NCBI RefSeq assembly: GCF_018860825.1
Contig: NZ_JAHKPZ010000030.1
Coordinates: 508,678-572,677 of the forward strand
Direction: 5' to 3'
DNA: 64,000 nucleotides
Source: Lacinutrix sp. C3R15
GTDB lineage: Bacteria > Bacteroidota > Bacteroidia > Flavobacteriales > Flavobacteriaceae
The notes below the pieces were generated by a model. The model did not search any database and had not been told where the DNA came from. It saw nothing but the letters and a program-made list of their open reading frames with translations. How positions within the stretch are numbered: the first letter of the stretch is position 1; every line of letters begins with the position of its first letter. The translations under genes were made by a program, and so were the position numbers. Positions 27,075-37,106 of this stretch are shown piece after piece.

Positions 27075-29381
27075 TTAATTATTCGTTTTTTTATTTTTTT
27101 TTGCCTCCCATTTTTCTTTTTCTTGTGCATCTATTACAGCAATTGCAGCCATATTTACAATTTCATCAACACTTGCTCCTAATTGAAGGATATGAACTGG
27201 TTTGCGCATTCCCATCATAATTGGCCCAATTGAATCAGCTTTATTTAATACCTTAAGTAGTTTGTAGGTAATATTAGCTGCATCTAGATTAGGAAAAATT
27301 AAGGTGTTTACTTTTTTTCCTGCTAATTTTGAAAACGGAAAAATCTGTTTTATTTTTTCACTATCTAAAGCAAAATCTGTTTGTAATTCACCATCAACAA
27401 CCATATCTGGATAGGCTTTATGAAGCATAGAAACAGCCTCTCTTACTTTTGAAGCTTTATCGTTAGTTGAAGAACCAAAGTTAGAATAACTTGTCATTGC
27501 CATAACAGGATCCATACCAAACATTTTTACAATTCTAGCAGTCATTTTAGCAATTATTGCTAAGTCTTTTGCTGTAGGATCTATATTAATAGAGGTATCA
27601 CTTAAAAACAAAGGACCTCTTTTTTTAGTCATCATTAAATTAGTTGTAGCAACACGTGTTGTTCCTGGTGCCATACCAATAAGTTCTAGCATTGGTTTTA
27701 CAACTGAAGGATAACTTCTTGAATACCCAGAAATAAGTGCATCTGCATCTCCTTCATTTACCATCATTGCTGCAAAATAATTACGCTCACGCATTATTTT
27801 TTGAGAAGAATAAAGAGTTACACCTCTACGTTTTCTTTGTTGCCAATATGCATCTGCATATCTGTTTTTTCTTTCTAATTCTTCATCTGACTTAGGATCG
27901 ATAATAGAAACATCTGCATCAAACTCAATCTCTTCTTTTAGTCTTTCAATTTCGTCTTTTCTTCCTAAAAGAATTGGTATAGCAATACCTTCTTCATAAA
28001 CAATTTGTGCTGCTTTTAAAACATCTAATTGGTCTGCTTCAGCAAAAACCACACGTTTTGGATTGGTTCTAGCTCTATTAAGTAAGAGTCTTACTATTTT
28101 ATTATCACTACCTAAACGCTCTAATAATTCATCTTCATATTTTTGCCAATCTTCAATAGGTTCTTTTGCAATACCACTTTCCATAGCAGCTTTAGCTACA
28201 GCAGGAGGTACCGTTGCTATTAATCTAGGATCAAATGGCTTGGGTATAATATACTCTTTACTAAAGGTTAATCTGGTTTCTCCATACGCAATATTTACTT
28301 GCTCTGGCACAGGTTCTTTTGCTAATTCTGCAAGCGCTTTAACCGCTGCCATTTTCATTGCCTCATTAATTCCTGTAGCACGAACATCTAAAGCGCCTCT
28401 AAAAATAAAAGGAAATCCTAATACATTATTTACTTGGTTAGGATGGTCACTTCTACCAGTTGCCATAATAATATCATCTCTAGTATCTACAGCTAGTTGG
28501 TATTTAATTTCTGGATCTGGATTAGCCATTGCAAAAACTATTGGGTTTTTGGCCATGACTTTTAACATTTCTGGCGTTACAATATCTGAAGTAGACAAAC
28601 CTATAAAAACATCTGCATCTTGCATTGCTTCTAGTAATGTATCTATCTTTCTATGTGTAGCAAACTCTGCTTTTTGCGAGGTTAAATTATCTCTATCATC
28701 ACGAATAACACCTTTGCTATCTAACATGACAATGTTTTCACGTTTTGCGCCAAATGCTTGGTATAAACGCGTACAAGAAATTGCAGCTGCTCCTGCTCCG
28801 CTTACTACTATTCTAGCTTCTTCTATTTTCTTTTCAGAAAGTTCTAAGGCATTTAATAATGCAGCTGCAGAAATAATTGCAGTACCATGTTGGTCATCAT
28901 GCATTACAGGAATATCTAATTCTTCCTTTAAGCGTCTTTCTATTTCAAAAGCTTCTGGAGCTTTAATATCTTCTAAATTTATACCTCCAAAAGTTGGTGC
29001 TATATTTTTAACTGTAGCAATAAATTCTTCTACGTTTTCTGTATTTACTTCAATATCAAAAACGTCAATTCCAGCAAAAATTTTAAATAACAGTCCTTTT
29101 CCTTCCATTACTGGCTTAGATGCTTCAGGGCCAATATTTCCTAAGCCAAGAACTGCTGTTCCGTTAGAAATTACAGCTACTAAGTTTCCTTTTGCAGTAT
29201 ATTTATAGGCATTATTTTTGTCTTTTTCAATCTCTAAACAAGGTTCTGCTACACCTGGAGAATATGCTAAAGATAAGTCTCTTTGTGTTGTATATTTTTT
29301 TGTAGGTACTACTTCTATCTTTCCAGGAGTTGGCTTTGCGTGATATACTAAAGCTTCTCTACGTTTGCTTTGTTTGCTCAT
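27075..29381 (-). CDS. maeB: NADP-dependent malic enzyme with phosphotransacetylase-like C-terminus
   Basis: A 768-residue fusion protein. The N-terminal part (about 1-425) is malic enzyme, converting malate to pyruvate, CO2 and NADPH: SLAYSPGVAEPCLEI, GTAVLGLGNIGPEASKPVMEGK, VMHDDQHGTAII and the Rossmann motif VVSGAGAAAI. The C-terminal part (about 430-768) is phosphotransacetylase-like (FAEADQLDVLKAAQ) and in MaeB is regulatory. A longer in-frame version begins with TTG at 29408, but that codon lies in the -7 promoter box. The ATG at 29381 (MSKQSKRREALVYH) is the better start. Confidence 0.95.
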   Translation of the reverse strand: MSKQSKRREALVYHAKPTPGKIEVVPTKKYTTQRDLSLAYSPGVAEPCLEIEKDKNNAYKYTAKGNLVAVISNGTAVLGLGNIGPEASKPVMEGKGLLFKIFAGIDVFDIEVNTENVEEFIATVKNIAPTFGGINLEDIKAPEAFEIERRLKEELDIPVMHDDQHGTAIISAAALLNALELSEKKIEEARIVVSGAGAAAISCTRLYQAFGAKRENIVMLDSKGVIRDDRDNLTSQKAEFATHRKIDTLLEAMQDADVFIGLSTSDIVTPEMLKVMAKNPIVFAMANPDPEIKYQLAVDTRDDIIMATGRSDHPNQVNNVLGFPFIFRGALDVRATGINEAMKMAAVKALAELAKEPVPEQVNIAYGETRLTFSKEYIIPKPFDPRLIATVPPAVAKAAMESGIAKEPIEDWQKYEDELLERLGSDNKIVRLLLNRARTNPKRVVFAEADQLDVLKAAQIVYEEGIAIPILLGRKDEIERLKEEIEFDADVSIIDPKSDEELERKNRYADAYWQQRKRRGVTLYSSQKIMRERNYFAAMMVNEGDADALISGYSRSYPSVVKPMLELIGMAPGTTRVATTNLMMTKKRGPLFLSDTSINIDPTAKDLAIIAKMTARIVKMFGMDPVMAMTSYSNFGSSTNDKASKVREAVSMLHKAYPDMVVDGELQTDFALDSEKIKQIFPFSKLAGKKVNTLIFPNLDAANITYKLLKVLNKADSIGPIMMGMRKPVHILQLGASVDEIVNMAAIAVIDAQEKEKWEAKKNKKTNN

Positions 29382-29405
29382 AAAAAATGATTTAACTATG
29401 ACTTG

Positions 29406-29413
29406 CAAATGTA
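29406..29413 (-). promoter_or_regulatory. -7 promoter box for maeB
   Basis: TACATTTG on the minus strand, 24 bases before the maeB ATG. There is no clear -33 partner. Confidence 0.45.
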
Positions 29414-29550
29414 ACTTTTTATGAGGAAAGAGAATAGAAAAACAAATAGAAATAGCTTATTATAAAAACACTATTATAATGTATTGTATATTATTTTTTA
29501 CCGTTGTGTTTAACGAAATACTGCAATATTTAAATACACATAAAAAACAA

Positions 29551-29585
29551 AAGTCTTAAAAATCAAAGGGTGATTTTTAAGACTT
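29551..29585 (-). terminator. Terminator after the 301-residue lipoprotein gene
   Basis: A perfect 15-bp stem (29551-29565 with 29571-29585) and a five-base AAGGG loop, flanked on the left by an A-rich run that becomes a U-tract in the minus-strand transcript. It lies in the 229-base gap before maeB. Confidence 0.85.
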
Positions 29586-29610
29586 TGTAAATAAGACTAG
29601 TTATGTAAAA

Positions 29611-30516
29611 CTAATCCATTAACACTATTGCACCTTCTGGTTTAGAAAAGAAATCTTTAGTTACTGTTGGAGAAAAACTAAGATCACTTACTTCTATTTT
29701 TGTAATATACTCTCCTAATCCGTCTGTATCATTAGTAGACCAATAGGTTTTAAATCCGGTTGCAAACACAATGCCGTCTACCGTTGTTGTTTCTTGTAGT
29801 ACTGTAGTTTTTTCTGGAGCATGCCCTCCATTTGGAAAGTATTTAGGGTACGAAACAATATATTTAATAGCACTTACCAAGTTTGTTTTTGCATTTACAT
29901 AAAGAATATAATAATCATCAGGAGCAGAACCAACACCAGCATCATAAGTAGCTTTAATTACCTTTTGTGTTTCTCCTTGAAATTGTTGTTCTGGTAATAA
30001 CTCAAGACTTACACCAGCACCATCAAGAACAAAAGGGTGTCCTGAAAAATACAATGGAGTTAAAGCCCAAAATTTAGTATCATAAGTAAAGGATGTACTA
30101 TCTTTAGCTTTTACCCATGATTCTTTACCATCCCAACCAAAAGTAGATGTTGTATCTGTAACACTGTTATGTCTTGCTTTATTACTCCAAGTATCAATTG
30201 TTTGGTAAGAGTCTCTAATACCTTTACCATTTACTGGTAAATAATTAAAACGCATAGATAAATACCCATTAGAATACCATGTTTTTAACCCTCCATGTGC
30301 TTGCATTGCACTCCATAAAACTTTTCCTGCTTCTGATGCATTAAGCCTTTTATTGGCTGCCGCTACTCTTTCTTGTATCCAAGAATCTGGTATGTTATAT
30401 TTTGTTTCTAGTGTATCTACTTCAATGCTTGTAGTAGTTTCTTTTTTTGAAGTTTGTTTACAAGCTACAAGGCTTAGCGCTAAAAATAAAATTAGAAGGC
30501 TGTACGGTTTTTTCAT
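29611..30516 (-). CDS. Predicted lipoprotein of unknown function (301 residues)
   Basis: A type II signal peptide with lipobox LVAC (Cys19) is followed by a Thr/Lys-rich linker, then one globular domain of about 260 residues rich in beta strands with many Trp and Tyr (GWDGKESWVK, HPFVLDGAGVSLELL, FATGFKTYWS). The all-beta, hydrophobic pattern is reminiscent of LolA-like or outer-membrane lipoprotein sorting folds, but I cannot name the family. The gene stands alone between queG and maeB with its own terminator. Localisation to the outer membrane or periplasmic face is inferred from the lipobox. Confidence 0.8.
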   Translation of the reverse strand: MKKPYSLLILFLALSLVACKQTSKKETTTSIEVDTLETKYNIPDSWIQERVAAANKRLNASEAGKVLWSAMQAHGGLKTWYSNGYLSMRFNYLPVNGKGIRDSYQTIDTWSNKARHNSVTDTTSTFGWDGKESWVKAKDSTSFTYDTKFWALTPLYFSGHPFVLDGAGVSLELLPEQQFQGETQKVIKATYDAGVGSAPDDYYILYVNAKTNLVSAIKYIVSYPKYFPNGGHAPEKTTVLQETTTVDGIVFATGFKTYWSTNDTDGLGEYITKIEVSDLSFSPTVTKDFFSKPEGAIVLMD

Positions 30517-30590
30517 TATCTATTTTCTTTTTTATTTATTAATTACATTTGGTCGAGATACCTATTTAGACCTTTCAAAAATAAATTAAA

Positions 30591-31511
30591 CTATTTTAAA
30601 AAATCAATATTACGTGTTAATCCAGAAAACTTTGTGCGTTTTACAGCAGAATTTTTAAATACTTTAGTAAAGGTATCTTGTGTTATTTCTTGCCAATCTT
30701 TTTTGGTCATTTCTAACAATTCTGGGTGTGGATTAAAAAGGGGTTCGTTATGTGGTTTTGCGAATCTATTCCATGGGCAAACATCTTGACAAACATCACA
30801 ACCAAACATCCAATCATCAAAAGTACCTTTCATACTAACTGGTAATTGCTCTTTTAATTCAATAGTAAAATACGAAATACATTTACTGCCATCTACCACA
30901 TAGGGTTCTGTAATAGCTTGTGTTGGGCAAGCGTCTATACATGCTGTGCATGTACCACAATGATCTGTGGTTATAGCGTCATATTCTAAATCTAGGTCTA
31001 TAATAAGTTCTGCTATAAAGTAAAACGAACCTGTTTGTTGTGTAAGCAGATTGCTGTGTTTACCAATCCATCCCAAACCAGATTTTGCAGCCCAAGCTTT
31101 GTCTAAAACTGGTGCAGAATCAACAAAGGCTCGTCCATGAACTTCGCCAATTTCTTCTTGAATGAATTGTAAAAGTTGTTTGAGTTTATTTTTAATTACA
31201 AAATGATAGTCTGTACCATACGCGTACTTAGAGAGCTTGTAAGTGTCTTGGTTTTGTAATTGAGAAGGGTAATAATTTAGTAATAATGAAATAACAGATT
31301 TGGAGTCCTCGACTAGTTTTGTAGGATCTAAACGTTTATCAAAATGGTTTTCCATATACTGCATGTTACCATGCATGTTTTGGTTTAACCAGTTTTCTAA
31401 TCGAGGTGCTTCTTCTTCTAAAAATGCTGCTTTACTAATGCCACAAGACAAAAAACCGAGGCGTTTGGCTTCGGATTTTATACTGCTGGTATATTTTTGT
31501 TTTGTGTTCAT
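30591..31511 (-). CDS. queG: Epoxyqueuosine reductase QueG
   Basis: QueG removes the epoxide oxygen in the last step of queuosine synthesis in tRNA, using cobalamin and two [4Fe-4S] clusters. Both ferredoxin-like cysteine sets are present: [12 protein letters not shown] and [11 protein letters not shown], plus the single Cys in CISYFTIE. At 306 residues it lacks the C-terminal HEAT-like region of the 379-residue E. coli enzyme, as is common in this group. I chose ATG at 31511 ([12 protein letters not shown]) over 31547, because the extra 12 residues do not look like a conserved QueG N-terminus. Confidence 0.95.
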   Translation of the reverse strand: MNTKQKYTSSIKSEAKRLGFLSCGISKAAFLEEEAPRLENWLNQNMHGNMQYMENHFDKRLDPTKLVEDSKSVISLLLNYYPSQLQNQDTYKLSKYAYGTDYHFVIKNKLKQLLQFIQEEIGEVHGRAFVDSAPVLDKAWAAKSGLGWIGKHSNLLTQQTGSFYFIAELIIDLDLEYDAITTDHCGTCTACIDACPTQAITEPYVVDGSKCISYFTIELKEQLPVSMKGTFDDWMFGCDVCQDVCPWNRFAKPHNEPLFNPHPELLEMTKKDWQEITQDTFTKVFKNSAVKRTKFSGLTRNIDFLK

Positions 31512-31549
31512 TGTTGCATTAACGATTGAGCAATTGTTGGAGCTCATCT

Positions 31550-31600
31550 CTGATAGCGACTTGCGAAAGCGTGACCTACCGAAGCTTTTTTTGCGTAGGT
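31550..31600. repeat. GC-richer non-coding stretch with inverted repeat between ruvB and queG
   Basis: The gap contains CGAAAGCG-type sequence and a 6-bp inverted repeat (ACCTAC at 31574-31579, GTAGGT at 31595-31600) around a T-rich loop. It stands out from the AT-rich spacers elsewhere. It could be a copy of a short interspersed repeat. I saw no second copy in this window. Confidence 0.35.
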
Positions 31601-31610
31601 TGGGAATGCC

Positions 31611-32633
31611 CTAAAACAAACCGCCTTGTGTTGGACCTTTTACTCTTCCTAGGTGTTTATAAGCAAGTGCTGTTACTTCTCTTCCGCGAGGTGTTCGCAT
31701 AATGAATCCTTGTTGGATAAGAAAGGGTTCATAAACTTCCTCAATAGTTTCGGCGTTTTCACTAACTGCTGTTGCTAAAGTGGTAATACCTACTGGTCCG
31801 CCTTTAAATTTATCTATTAAAGTGGTAAGTATTTTATTGTCCATTTCATCTAATCCATGTGCATCTACATGTAGTGCTTCTAAGGCATAACGTGCAATTT
31901 TAATGTCTATACTACCATTTCCTTTTATTTGTGCAAAATCACGAACACGACGTAATAAAGCATTTGCTATTCTTGGTGTACCTCTACTTCTACCTGCAAT
32001 TTCGACTGCAGCTTCCATAGAAATAGGAACATTTAATATTTGCGCACTACGCTGTACTATGGTGGATAATAATTCGGTATTGTAATATTGTAATCTGCTT
32101 TGTATACCAAAACGTGCTCGCATTGGTGCTGTTAATAATCCAGAACGTGTGGTTGCACCAATTAGGGTAAATGGATTAAGATTGATTTGAACCGTTCTTG
32201 CGTTAGGTCCTGTTTCTATCATGATATCTATTTTATAGTCTTCCATTGCAGAATACAGGTATTCTTCAACAATTGGGCTTAGTCTATGAATTTCATCTAT
32301 AAATAAAACGTCACGTTCTTCAAGGTTTGTGAGTAAACCTGCTAAGTCTCCTGGTTTATCTAAAACAGGACCTGAGGTTACTTTTATACCCACTTCTAAC
32401 TCATTGGCAAGAATGTGTGCTAAAGTGGTTTTACCTAAACCAGGAGGTCCATGAAAAAGGGTGTGATCTAAAGCTTCTGCTCTACCATTTGCTGCTTGAA
32501 CAAATATTTGTAAATTTTCTAATACTTGATCTTGACCAGTAAAATCATCGAAGGATAATGGTCTTAATTTTTTTTCTACATCAAATTCTTCAGGAGAAAA
32601 ATTTTGGTCTGTTGGATCTAGGTTTTCGTTCAT
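31611..32633 (-). CDS. ruvB: Holliday junction branch-migration ATPase RuvB
   Basis: A 340-residue AAA+ motor. Walker A is GPPGLGKTT, Walker B is [11 protein letters not shown], sensor 1/arginine-finger region is [19 protein letters not shown], and the winged-helix C-terminus ends [13 protein letters not shown]. RuvB hexamers pump DNA through a RuvA-bound four-way junction. It lies directly upstream of queG, 99 bases from its chosen start. A -7-like box (TATATTTG) is at 32717-32724 but without a good -33 partner. Confidence 0.97.
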   Translation of the reverse strand: MNENLDPTDQNFSPEEFDVEKKLRPLSFDDFTGQDQVLENLQIFVQAANGRAEALDHTLFHGPPGLGKTTLAHILANELEVGIKVTSGPVLDKPGDLAGLLTNLEERDVLFIDEIHRLSPIVEEYLYSAMEDYKIDIMIETGPNARTVQINLNPFTLIGATTRSGLLTAPMRARFGIQSRLQYYNTELLSTIVQRSAQILNVPISMEAAVEIAGRSRGTPRIANALLRRVRDFAQIKGNGSIDIKIARYALEALHVDAHGLDEMDNKILTTLIDKFKGGPVGITTLATAVSENAETIEEVYEPFLIQQGFIMRTPRGREVTALAYKHLGRVKGPTQGGLF

Positions 32634-32728
32634 AGCTTTTCCTAGGTAGGAGGAAATCTCTTTTATGGTTTTATAAAAATCTACAAATTTTTTTAAAGCT
32701 TTGTAGGTTACTAAAACAAATATAATGA

Positions 32729-32758
32729 AAAAGCCTCTCTAAAAATAGAAAGGCTTTT
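32729..32758 (-). terminator. Terminator at the end of the act-cox operon
   Basis: An 8-bp perfect outer stem (AAAAGCCT/AGGCTTTT) plus a 3-bp inner stem separated by one mismatch. It ends with a short U-tract on the minus strand, 43 bases after oxidase subunit I. Confidence 0.7.
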
Positions 32759-32800
32759 AAGTTTTATTGTTACCCTAAGTCAAGCTCAGGGTGTTTTATT

Positions 32801-34594
32801 TTAATGTTGAAGTTCTTCTTCTCCTTCTTTTAAAGGAACATTCTGAGGCACGAAATCTACATCATGACCTGGTTTAGAATAATCATAAGACCATCTGTAT
32901 ACATGAGGAATTTCACCTTCCCAATTACCATGTACATGTTTTACAGGTGTTGTCCATTCTAAAGTTGTAGCTCTCCATGGGTTTTGCACTGCGCGTTTAC
33001 CAAAGAACATACTACTAAAGAAGTTATATAAATAAATTAGCTGTACTGCTCCTCCAATTAAAGCAAATATTGTAATGATTACGTTAGTATTTGCTAAATC
33101 ATCAAATAAAGGAAAGTTAGAGTTGGTATAATAACGTCTTGGTAAACCAGCCATACCTATAAAGTGCATTGGAAAGAATACACCATAAGCACATATAGCT
33201 GTTATCCAGAAGTGAATGTACCCTAGGTTTTTATTTAACATTCTACCAAACATTTTTGGATACCAATGGTAAATTCCTGCAAACATACCGTAAAGAGCAG
33301 ATATACCCATTACTAAGTGGAAGTGTGCAATTACAAAATAAGTATCGTGAACGTTAATATCTAAAGCAGAATCACCAAGAATAATACCTGTTAAACCACC
33401 TGTAATGAAAGTAGAAACAAAACCAATAGAAAACAGCATAGCTGGATTCATTTGAATGTTACCTTTCCATATTGTTGTTATCCAGTTAAAAGCTTTAACG
33501 GCTGATGGTATTGCAATTAATAAGGTTGTAAATGTAAATACAGAACCTAAAAATGGATTCATACCTGAAACAAACATATGGTGACCCCAAACTATAGTAG
33601 AAAGGAATGCAATTGCTAAAATTGAAGCAATCATTGCACGATATCCGAAAATTGGTTTACGTGAATTTGTTGCCATAATCTCAGATACTAATCCCATAGC
33701 AGGTAAGATTACGATATATACTTCTGGATGCCCAAGGAACCAGAATAGGTGTTCAAATAATACTGGAGAACCACCTTGATAATGTAACACTTCACCTTGA
33801 ATAAATATATCTGATAAGAAGAATGAAGTACCAAAGCTTCTATCCATTATTAATAGTAGACAAGCAGATAATAATACAGGGAAAGATACTACACCAATAA
33901 CAGCTGTAATAAAAAATGCCCAAATAGTTAAAGGTAGTCTAGTCATAGACATTCCTTTTGTACGTAAGTTAATTACAGTAACAATATAATTTAATGAACC
34001 TAATAAAGAGGAAGCAATAAATATTGCCATAGCTACTAACCATAGTGTCATACCCATTCCTGATCCACCAGAAGCCATTGGTATTGCAGATAGTGGAGGA
34101 TAGATAGTCCAACCAGCAGCCGCAGGTCCAGCTTCTACAAAAAGTGAAATTAACATGATAACACTAGATAAGAAAAATAACCAATAAGAAACCATGTTTA
34201 AGAAACCTGAAGCCATATCTCGTGCACCAATTTGCAACGGAATTAATAAGTTACTAAAAGTACCACTTAATCCTGCTGTTAGTACAAAGAATACCATAAT
34301 AGTACCATGAATAGTTACTAATGCAAGATAGATATCTGCATCCATAACTCCACCTGGAGCCCATTTACCTAATAATGCTTCAAAAATTACATTTGGCTCT
34401 TCTGGCCATGCAATTTGCATACGAAACATTAGTGACATGATTACCCCTATAACTCCCATGATTGTACCAGTAATTAAATACTGTTTTGCAATCATTTTAT
34501 GATCTATACTAAATATATATTTAGTGATAAAAGTTTCTTTATGGTGATGCTCTTCGTGTGCTTCGTGATCGTGTGTATCTGCGTGTGCTGACAT
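32801..34594 (-). CDS. Cytochrome c oxidase subunit I
   Basis: A 597-residue catalytic subunit that reduces oxygen at heme a3/CuB and pumps protons. Twelve membrane helices are evident. Diagnostic motifs are the heme ligand region TIHGTIMVFF, WFLGHPEVYIVILP (CuB His and cross-linked Tyr), WGHHMFVSGMNP and HDTYFVIAHFHLVMG. The N-terminal tail has seven histidines within residues 4-18 (HADTHDHEAHEEHHH). It is the last gene of the act operon, 28 bases after subunit II. The subunit III genes are about 20 kb away. Confidence 0.97.
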   Translation of the reverse strand: MSAHADTHDHEAHEEHHHKETFITKYIFSIDHKMIAKQYLITGTIMGVIGVIMSLMFRMQIAWPEEPNVIFEALLGKWAPGGVMDADIYLALVTIHGTIMVFFVLTAGLSGTFSNLLIPLQIGARDMASGFLNMVSYWLFFLSSVIMLISLFVEAGPAAAGWTIYPPLSAIPMASGGSGMGMTLWLVAMAIFIASSLLGSLNYIVTVINLRTKGMSMTRLPLTIWAFFITAVIGVVSFPVLLSACLLLIMDRSFGTSFFLSDIFIQGEVLHYQGGSPVLFEHLFWFLGHPEVYIVILPAMGLVSEIMATNSRKPIFGYRAMIASILAIAFLSTIVWGHHMFVSGMNPFLGSVFTFTTLLIAIPSAVKAFNWITTIWKGNIQMNPAMLFSIGFVSTFITGGLTGIILGDSALDINVHDTYFVIAHFHLVMGISALYGMFAGIYHWYPKMFGRMLNKNLGYIHFWITAICAYGVFFPMHFIGMAGLPRRYYTNSNFPLFDDLANTNVIITIFALIGGAVQLIYLYNFFSSMFFGKRAVQNPWRATTLEWTTPVKHVHGNWEGEIPHVYRWSYDYSKPGHDVDFVPQNVPLKEGEEELQH

Positions 34595-34622
34595 AATTTA
34601 ATATTCTTTTGTCTTATTAAAT

Positions 34623-35690
34623 TTAGTTAATTAGTGAGTTTTTAAAAGCTTTTTGTTCTTTTATCCAAGCGTCATACTCTTCTTGAGTTTCAACAATAAT
34701 TTTCATTTGCATGTTGTAATGTGATTTTCCACAAATCTTATTACATAATAACAAATAATCAAAATCATATCTTTCTAGAGCTTCTTCTCCTTTAGCAATA
34801 AGTGCTTTACTTTTTTCTGCTCTTATAGTATTAATATTTGCAACCTTATCAATCATATCTGGATTTTGGCGCATATCTGCTGTAGTTACTGTTGGCGTAA
34901 AACCAAACTGTGTAATCATACCAGGAACACAGTTCATTTGTGCTCTAAAGTGTGGCATGTAAGCAGAGTGTAATACATCTTGTGAACGCATTTTAAATAA
35001 TACAGGACGACCAACAGGTAAATGTAATTCTGTTGTAATAACATCATCTTGTGCATAAGGGTCTGCTTCATCTACACCTAAAATATTAGCTCTATCAATA
35101 TCAATTAAACGTACGTTAGCTTTTCCTAAAGTATTATCTTCTCCTGCATATCGTGCTTTCCAGTTAAACTGTTGTGCATATAGCTCTACTACTAAAGGAT
35201 CTTCATCTTCATTTACATTCATGATACTTGACCATGTAAATAAACCGTATATAATTAAACCAGCTAATACAATAACAGGAATAATTGTCCAGATAAACTC
35301 TAGCGTATTATTATCTGCAAAGTATAAAGCTTTTTGTCCTTTTTTACCTTTATACTTAAAAGAGAAGTAGTGTAAAAGAAATTGTGTTATAACCTGAACG
35401 ATAAAAATAAGTATCATTGAGATGGTCATTAAATTATCTATTTCAGGACCATGGGCAGATGCTGAATTAGACATTAATGGTAAATCACCTAATTCTACTA
35501 AACTCCAAATTGTTATTATATAAATGAAGGCTAGAAAACCAATCATTAAATAACCGTTTAGGCTATTATCTTTATCTGTTGCTATTTGGCTATTTGAGTT
35601 ACCTACTTGAGCTAAATCAAATATTTTAACCATTTGCCAAATGGCAATTGTTATAAATACTAATACTAAAATTGTTAATAAAGCAGTCAT
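34623..35690 (-). CDS. Cytochrome c oxidase subunit II with complete CuA site
   Basis: A 355-residue electron-entry subunit. The CuA ligands are His241 (VLHSAYMP) and Cys316, Cys320, His324, Met327 (CNKICGKSHYNM). The usual two membrane helices are at about 86-108 and 133-153. Two further hydrophobic helices at about 2-22 and 46-66 precede them, an N-terminal extension compared with the classical two-helix subunit II. No cytochrome c domain is fused. It sits between actF and subunit I and would take electrons from Alternative Complex III directly or through a cytochrome c. Confidence 0.95.
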   Translation of the reverse strand: MTALLTILVLVFITIAIWQMVKIFDLAQVGNSNSQIATDKDNSLNGYLMIGFLAFIYIITIWSLVELGDLPLMSNSASAHGPEIDNLMTISMILIFIVQVITQFLLHYFSFKYKGKKGQKALYFADNNTLEFIWTIIPVIVLAGLIIYGLFTWSSIMNVNEDEDPLVVELYAQQFNWKARYAGEDNTLGKANVRLIDIDRANILGVDEADPYAQDDVITTELHLPVGRPVLFKMRSQDVLHSAYMPHFRAQMNCVPGMITQFGFTPTVTTADMRQNPDMIDKVANINTIRAEKSKALIAKGEEALERYDFDYLLLCNKICGKSHYNMQMKIIVETQEEYDAWIKEQKAFKNSLIN

Positions 35691-35719
35691 TGTTGTCTTT
35701 CGTCTTTATTTATATTTTA

Positions 35720-37081
35720 TTAATAATGGAAATGTTCACTTTCTTTTACAAAAGGATTTCGTTTTGCTAATAATGGTGCTTTTGTTAAAGCATTAAATAC
35801 TACATATATGAATAACCCTGCAAATAGAGATAATGCACCAAGTTCAGGAATACCAATAAACCATCTATCACCAACCGTTGCTGGCATAATCATATTGAAA
35901 ATATCGATATAGTGTCCTATTAAGATAACAATACCAGCCATAACTACAAACCAAGGAATACGTTTATAATCACTATTCATTAATACTAGGAATGGGAATA
36001 CTAAATTTAGTACTAACATACCAAAGAAAGGTAATCTATAGTCGTTAATTCTAGTAACAAAGTATGTTACCTCTTCAGGAATATTAGCATACCAGATTAA
36101 CATAAATTGTGAAAACCATAAGTAAGCCCAGAAAATACTAAACCCAAACATGAATTTAGCTAAATCATGTAAATGACTATCATTTACTAATTCTAAGTAT
36201 CCTTTAGATTTTAAGTATAGAGAAATAAATGCGATTACAGTAATACCACAAACCATCATTCCTGCTAATACATACCATCCAAATAAAGTAGAGAACCAGT
36301 GTGGATCTACACTCATAATCCAATCCCAAGACATCATTGATTCTGTGTATAAAAAGAATACTAAGAATGCTGCTGAGATACGGAATGTCTTTTTAAAGTT
36401 CTTATTATCATTTGCGTTATCTTGAGCAATAGAGAATTTACGAGAAAACTGTCTGTATAAAACCCAACCTGCAATAAAAATTAAACCTCTAATTGCAAAT
36501 CCCCACGTATTTAACCAACCCGATTTTCCTTGGATTAATTTATCATGCGCTACTACTTCTGGGTCCATCCAAACAAATATATTGTAATGACCAATTGTAC
36601 CTGACGCAACTGCAATTGCTAATACTATTAAAGCACCAGGAAGTAAGTAGGCAGTGATACCTTCCATTACTCTAAATAAAACAGGAGACCAACCAGATTG
36701 TGAAGCCCATTGTACTGCATAAAATGCTAAAACTCCTAAAGCAATCATCATAAAAAAGAATGCTGCTACATATAATGCAGCCCAAGGTCTGTTAGCAATT
36801 TGATGTTGTACGTGTTCTACGTGTTTTTTGTGTTCATCTACATGTGAAACAGTTTCTGTTGCATGTGTATTTTCTGTTGCATGAGTATCATGTGCTTTTT
36901 CTGTTACTGCATGTGCAGTTTCTTCGCCATGACCACCACCATGATGTGCTTCTTCAGCTAATATGGTTTCAACGTCTTCAAAAGATTTATGAGAGGTCAT
37001 AAAACCATATCCAACTCCTAATAATCCTAAAATCATTAGTGCGATAGAAAATGTCTTTAATTTATTTGAGAATGTGTACAT
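35720..37081 (-). CDS. actF: Alternative Complex III subunit ActF
   Basis: A 453-residue membrane protein of the quinol:cytochrome c oxidoreductase complex. A first helix (about 10-28) is followed by a hydrophilic stretch with twelve histidines between residues 46 and 93, then about nine more helices. ActF is related to the C-terminal half of the NrfD-like ActC and is thought to help bind quinol or conduct protons. Its position between actE and the oxidase subunit II gene is the standard order. The His-rich segment is unusual in density. Confidence 0.93.
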   Translation of the reverse strand: MYTFSNKLKTFSIALMILGLLGVGYGFMTSHKSFEDVETILAEEAHHGGGHGEETAHAVTEKAHDTHATENTHATETVSHVDEHKKHVEHVQHQIANRPWAALYVAAFFFMMIALGVLAFYAVQWASQSGWSPVLFRVMEGITAYLLPGALIVLAIAVASGTIGHYNIFVWMDPEVVAHDKLIQGKSGWLNTWGFAIRGLIFIAGWVLYRQFSRKFSIAQDNANDNKNFKKTFRISAAFLVFFLYTESMMSWDWIMSVDPHWFSTLFGWYVLAGMMVCGITVIAFISLYLKSKGYLELVNDSHLHDLAKFMFGFSIFWAYLWFSQFMLIWYANIPEEVTYFVTRINDYRLPFFGMLVLNLVFPFLVLMNSDYKRIPWFVVMAGIVILIGHYIDIFNMIMPATVGDRWFIGIPELGALSLFAGLFIYVVFNALTKAPLLAKRNPFVKESEHFHY

Positions 37082-37106
37082 ATCTATATATAAACTTTAT
37101 CTAATC

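Noticed and set aside
28063..29208. Open frame of 381 codons on the strand opposite maeB
   Set aside because: It is an antisense shadow of the conserved maeB frame. Its translation is low in charged residues and shows no known motif.
29382..29408. N-terminal extension of the malic enzyme from TTG at 29408
   Set aside because: The codon lies in the TACATTTG box, and the ATG at 29381 gives the normal N-terminus.
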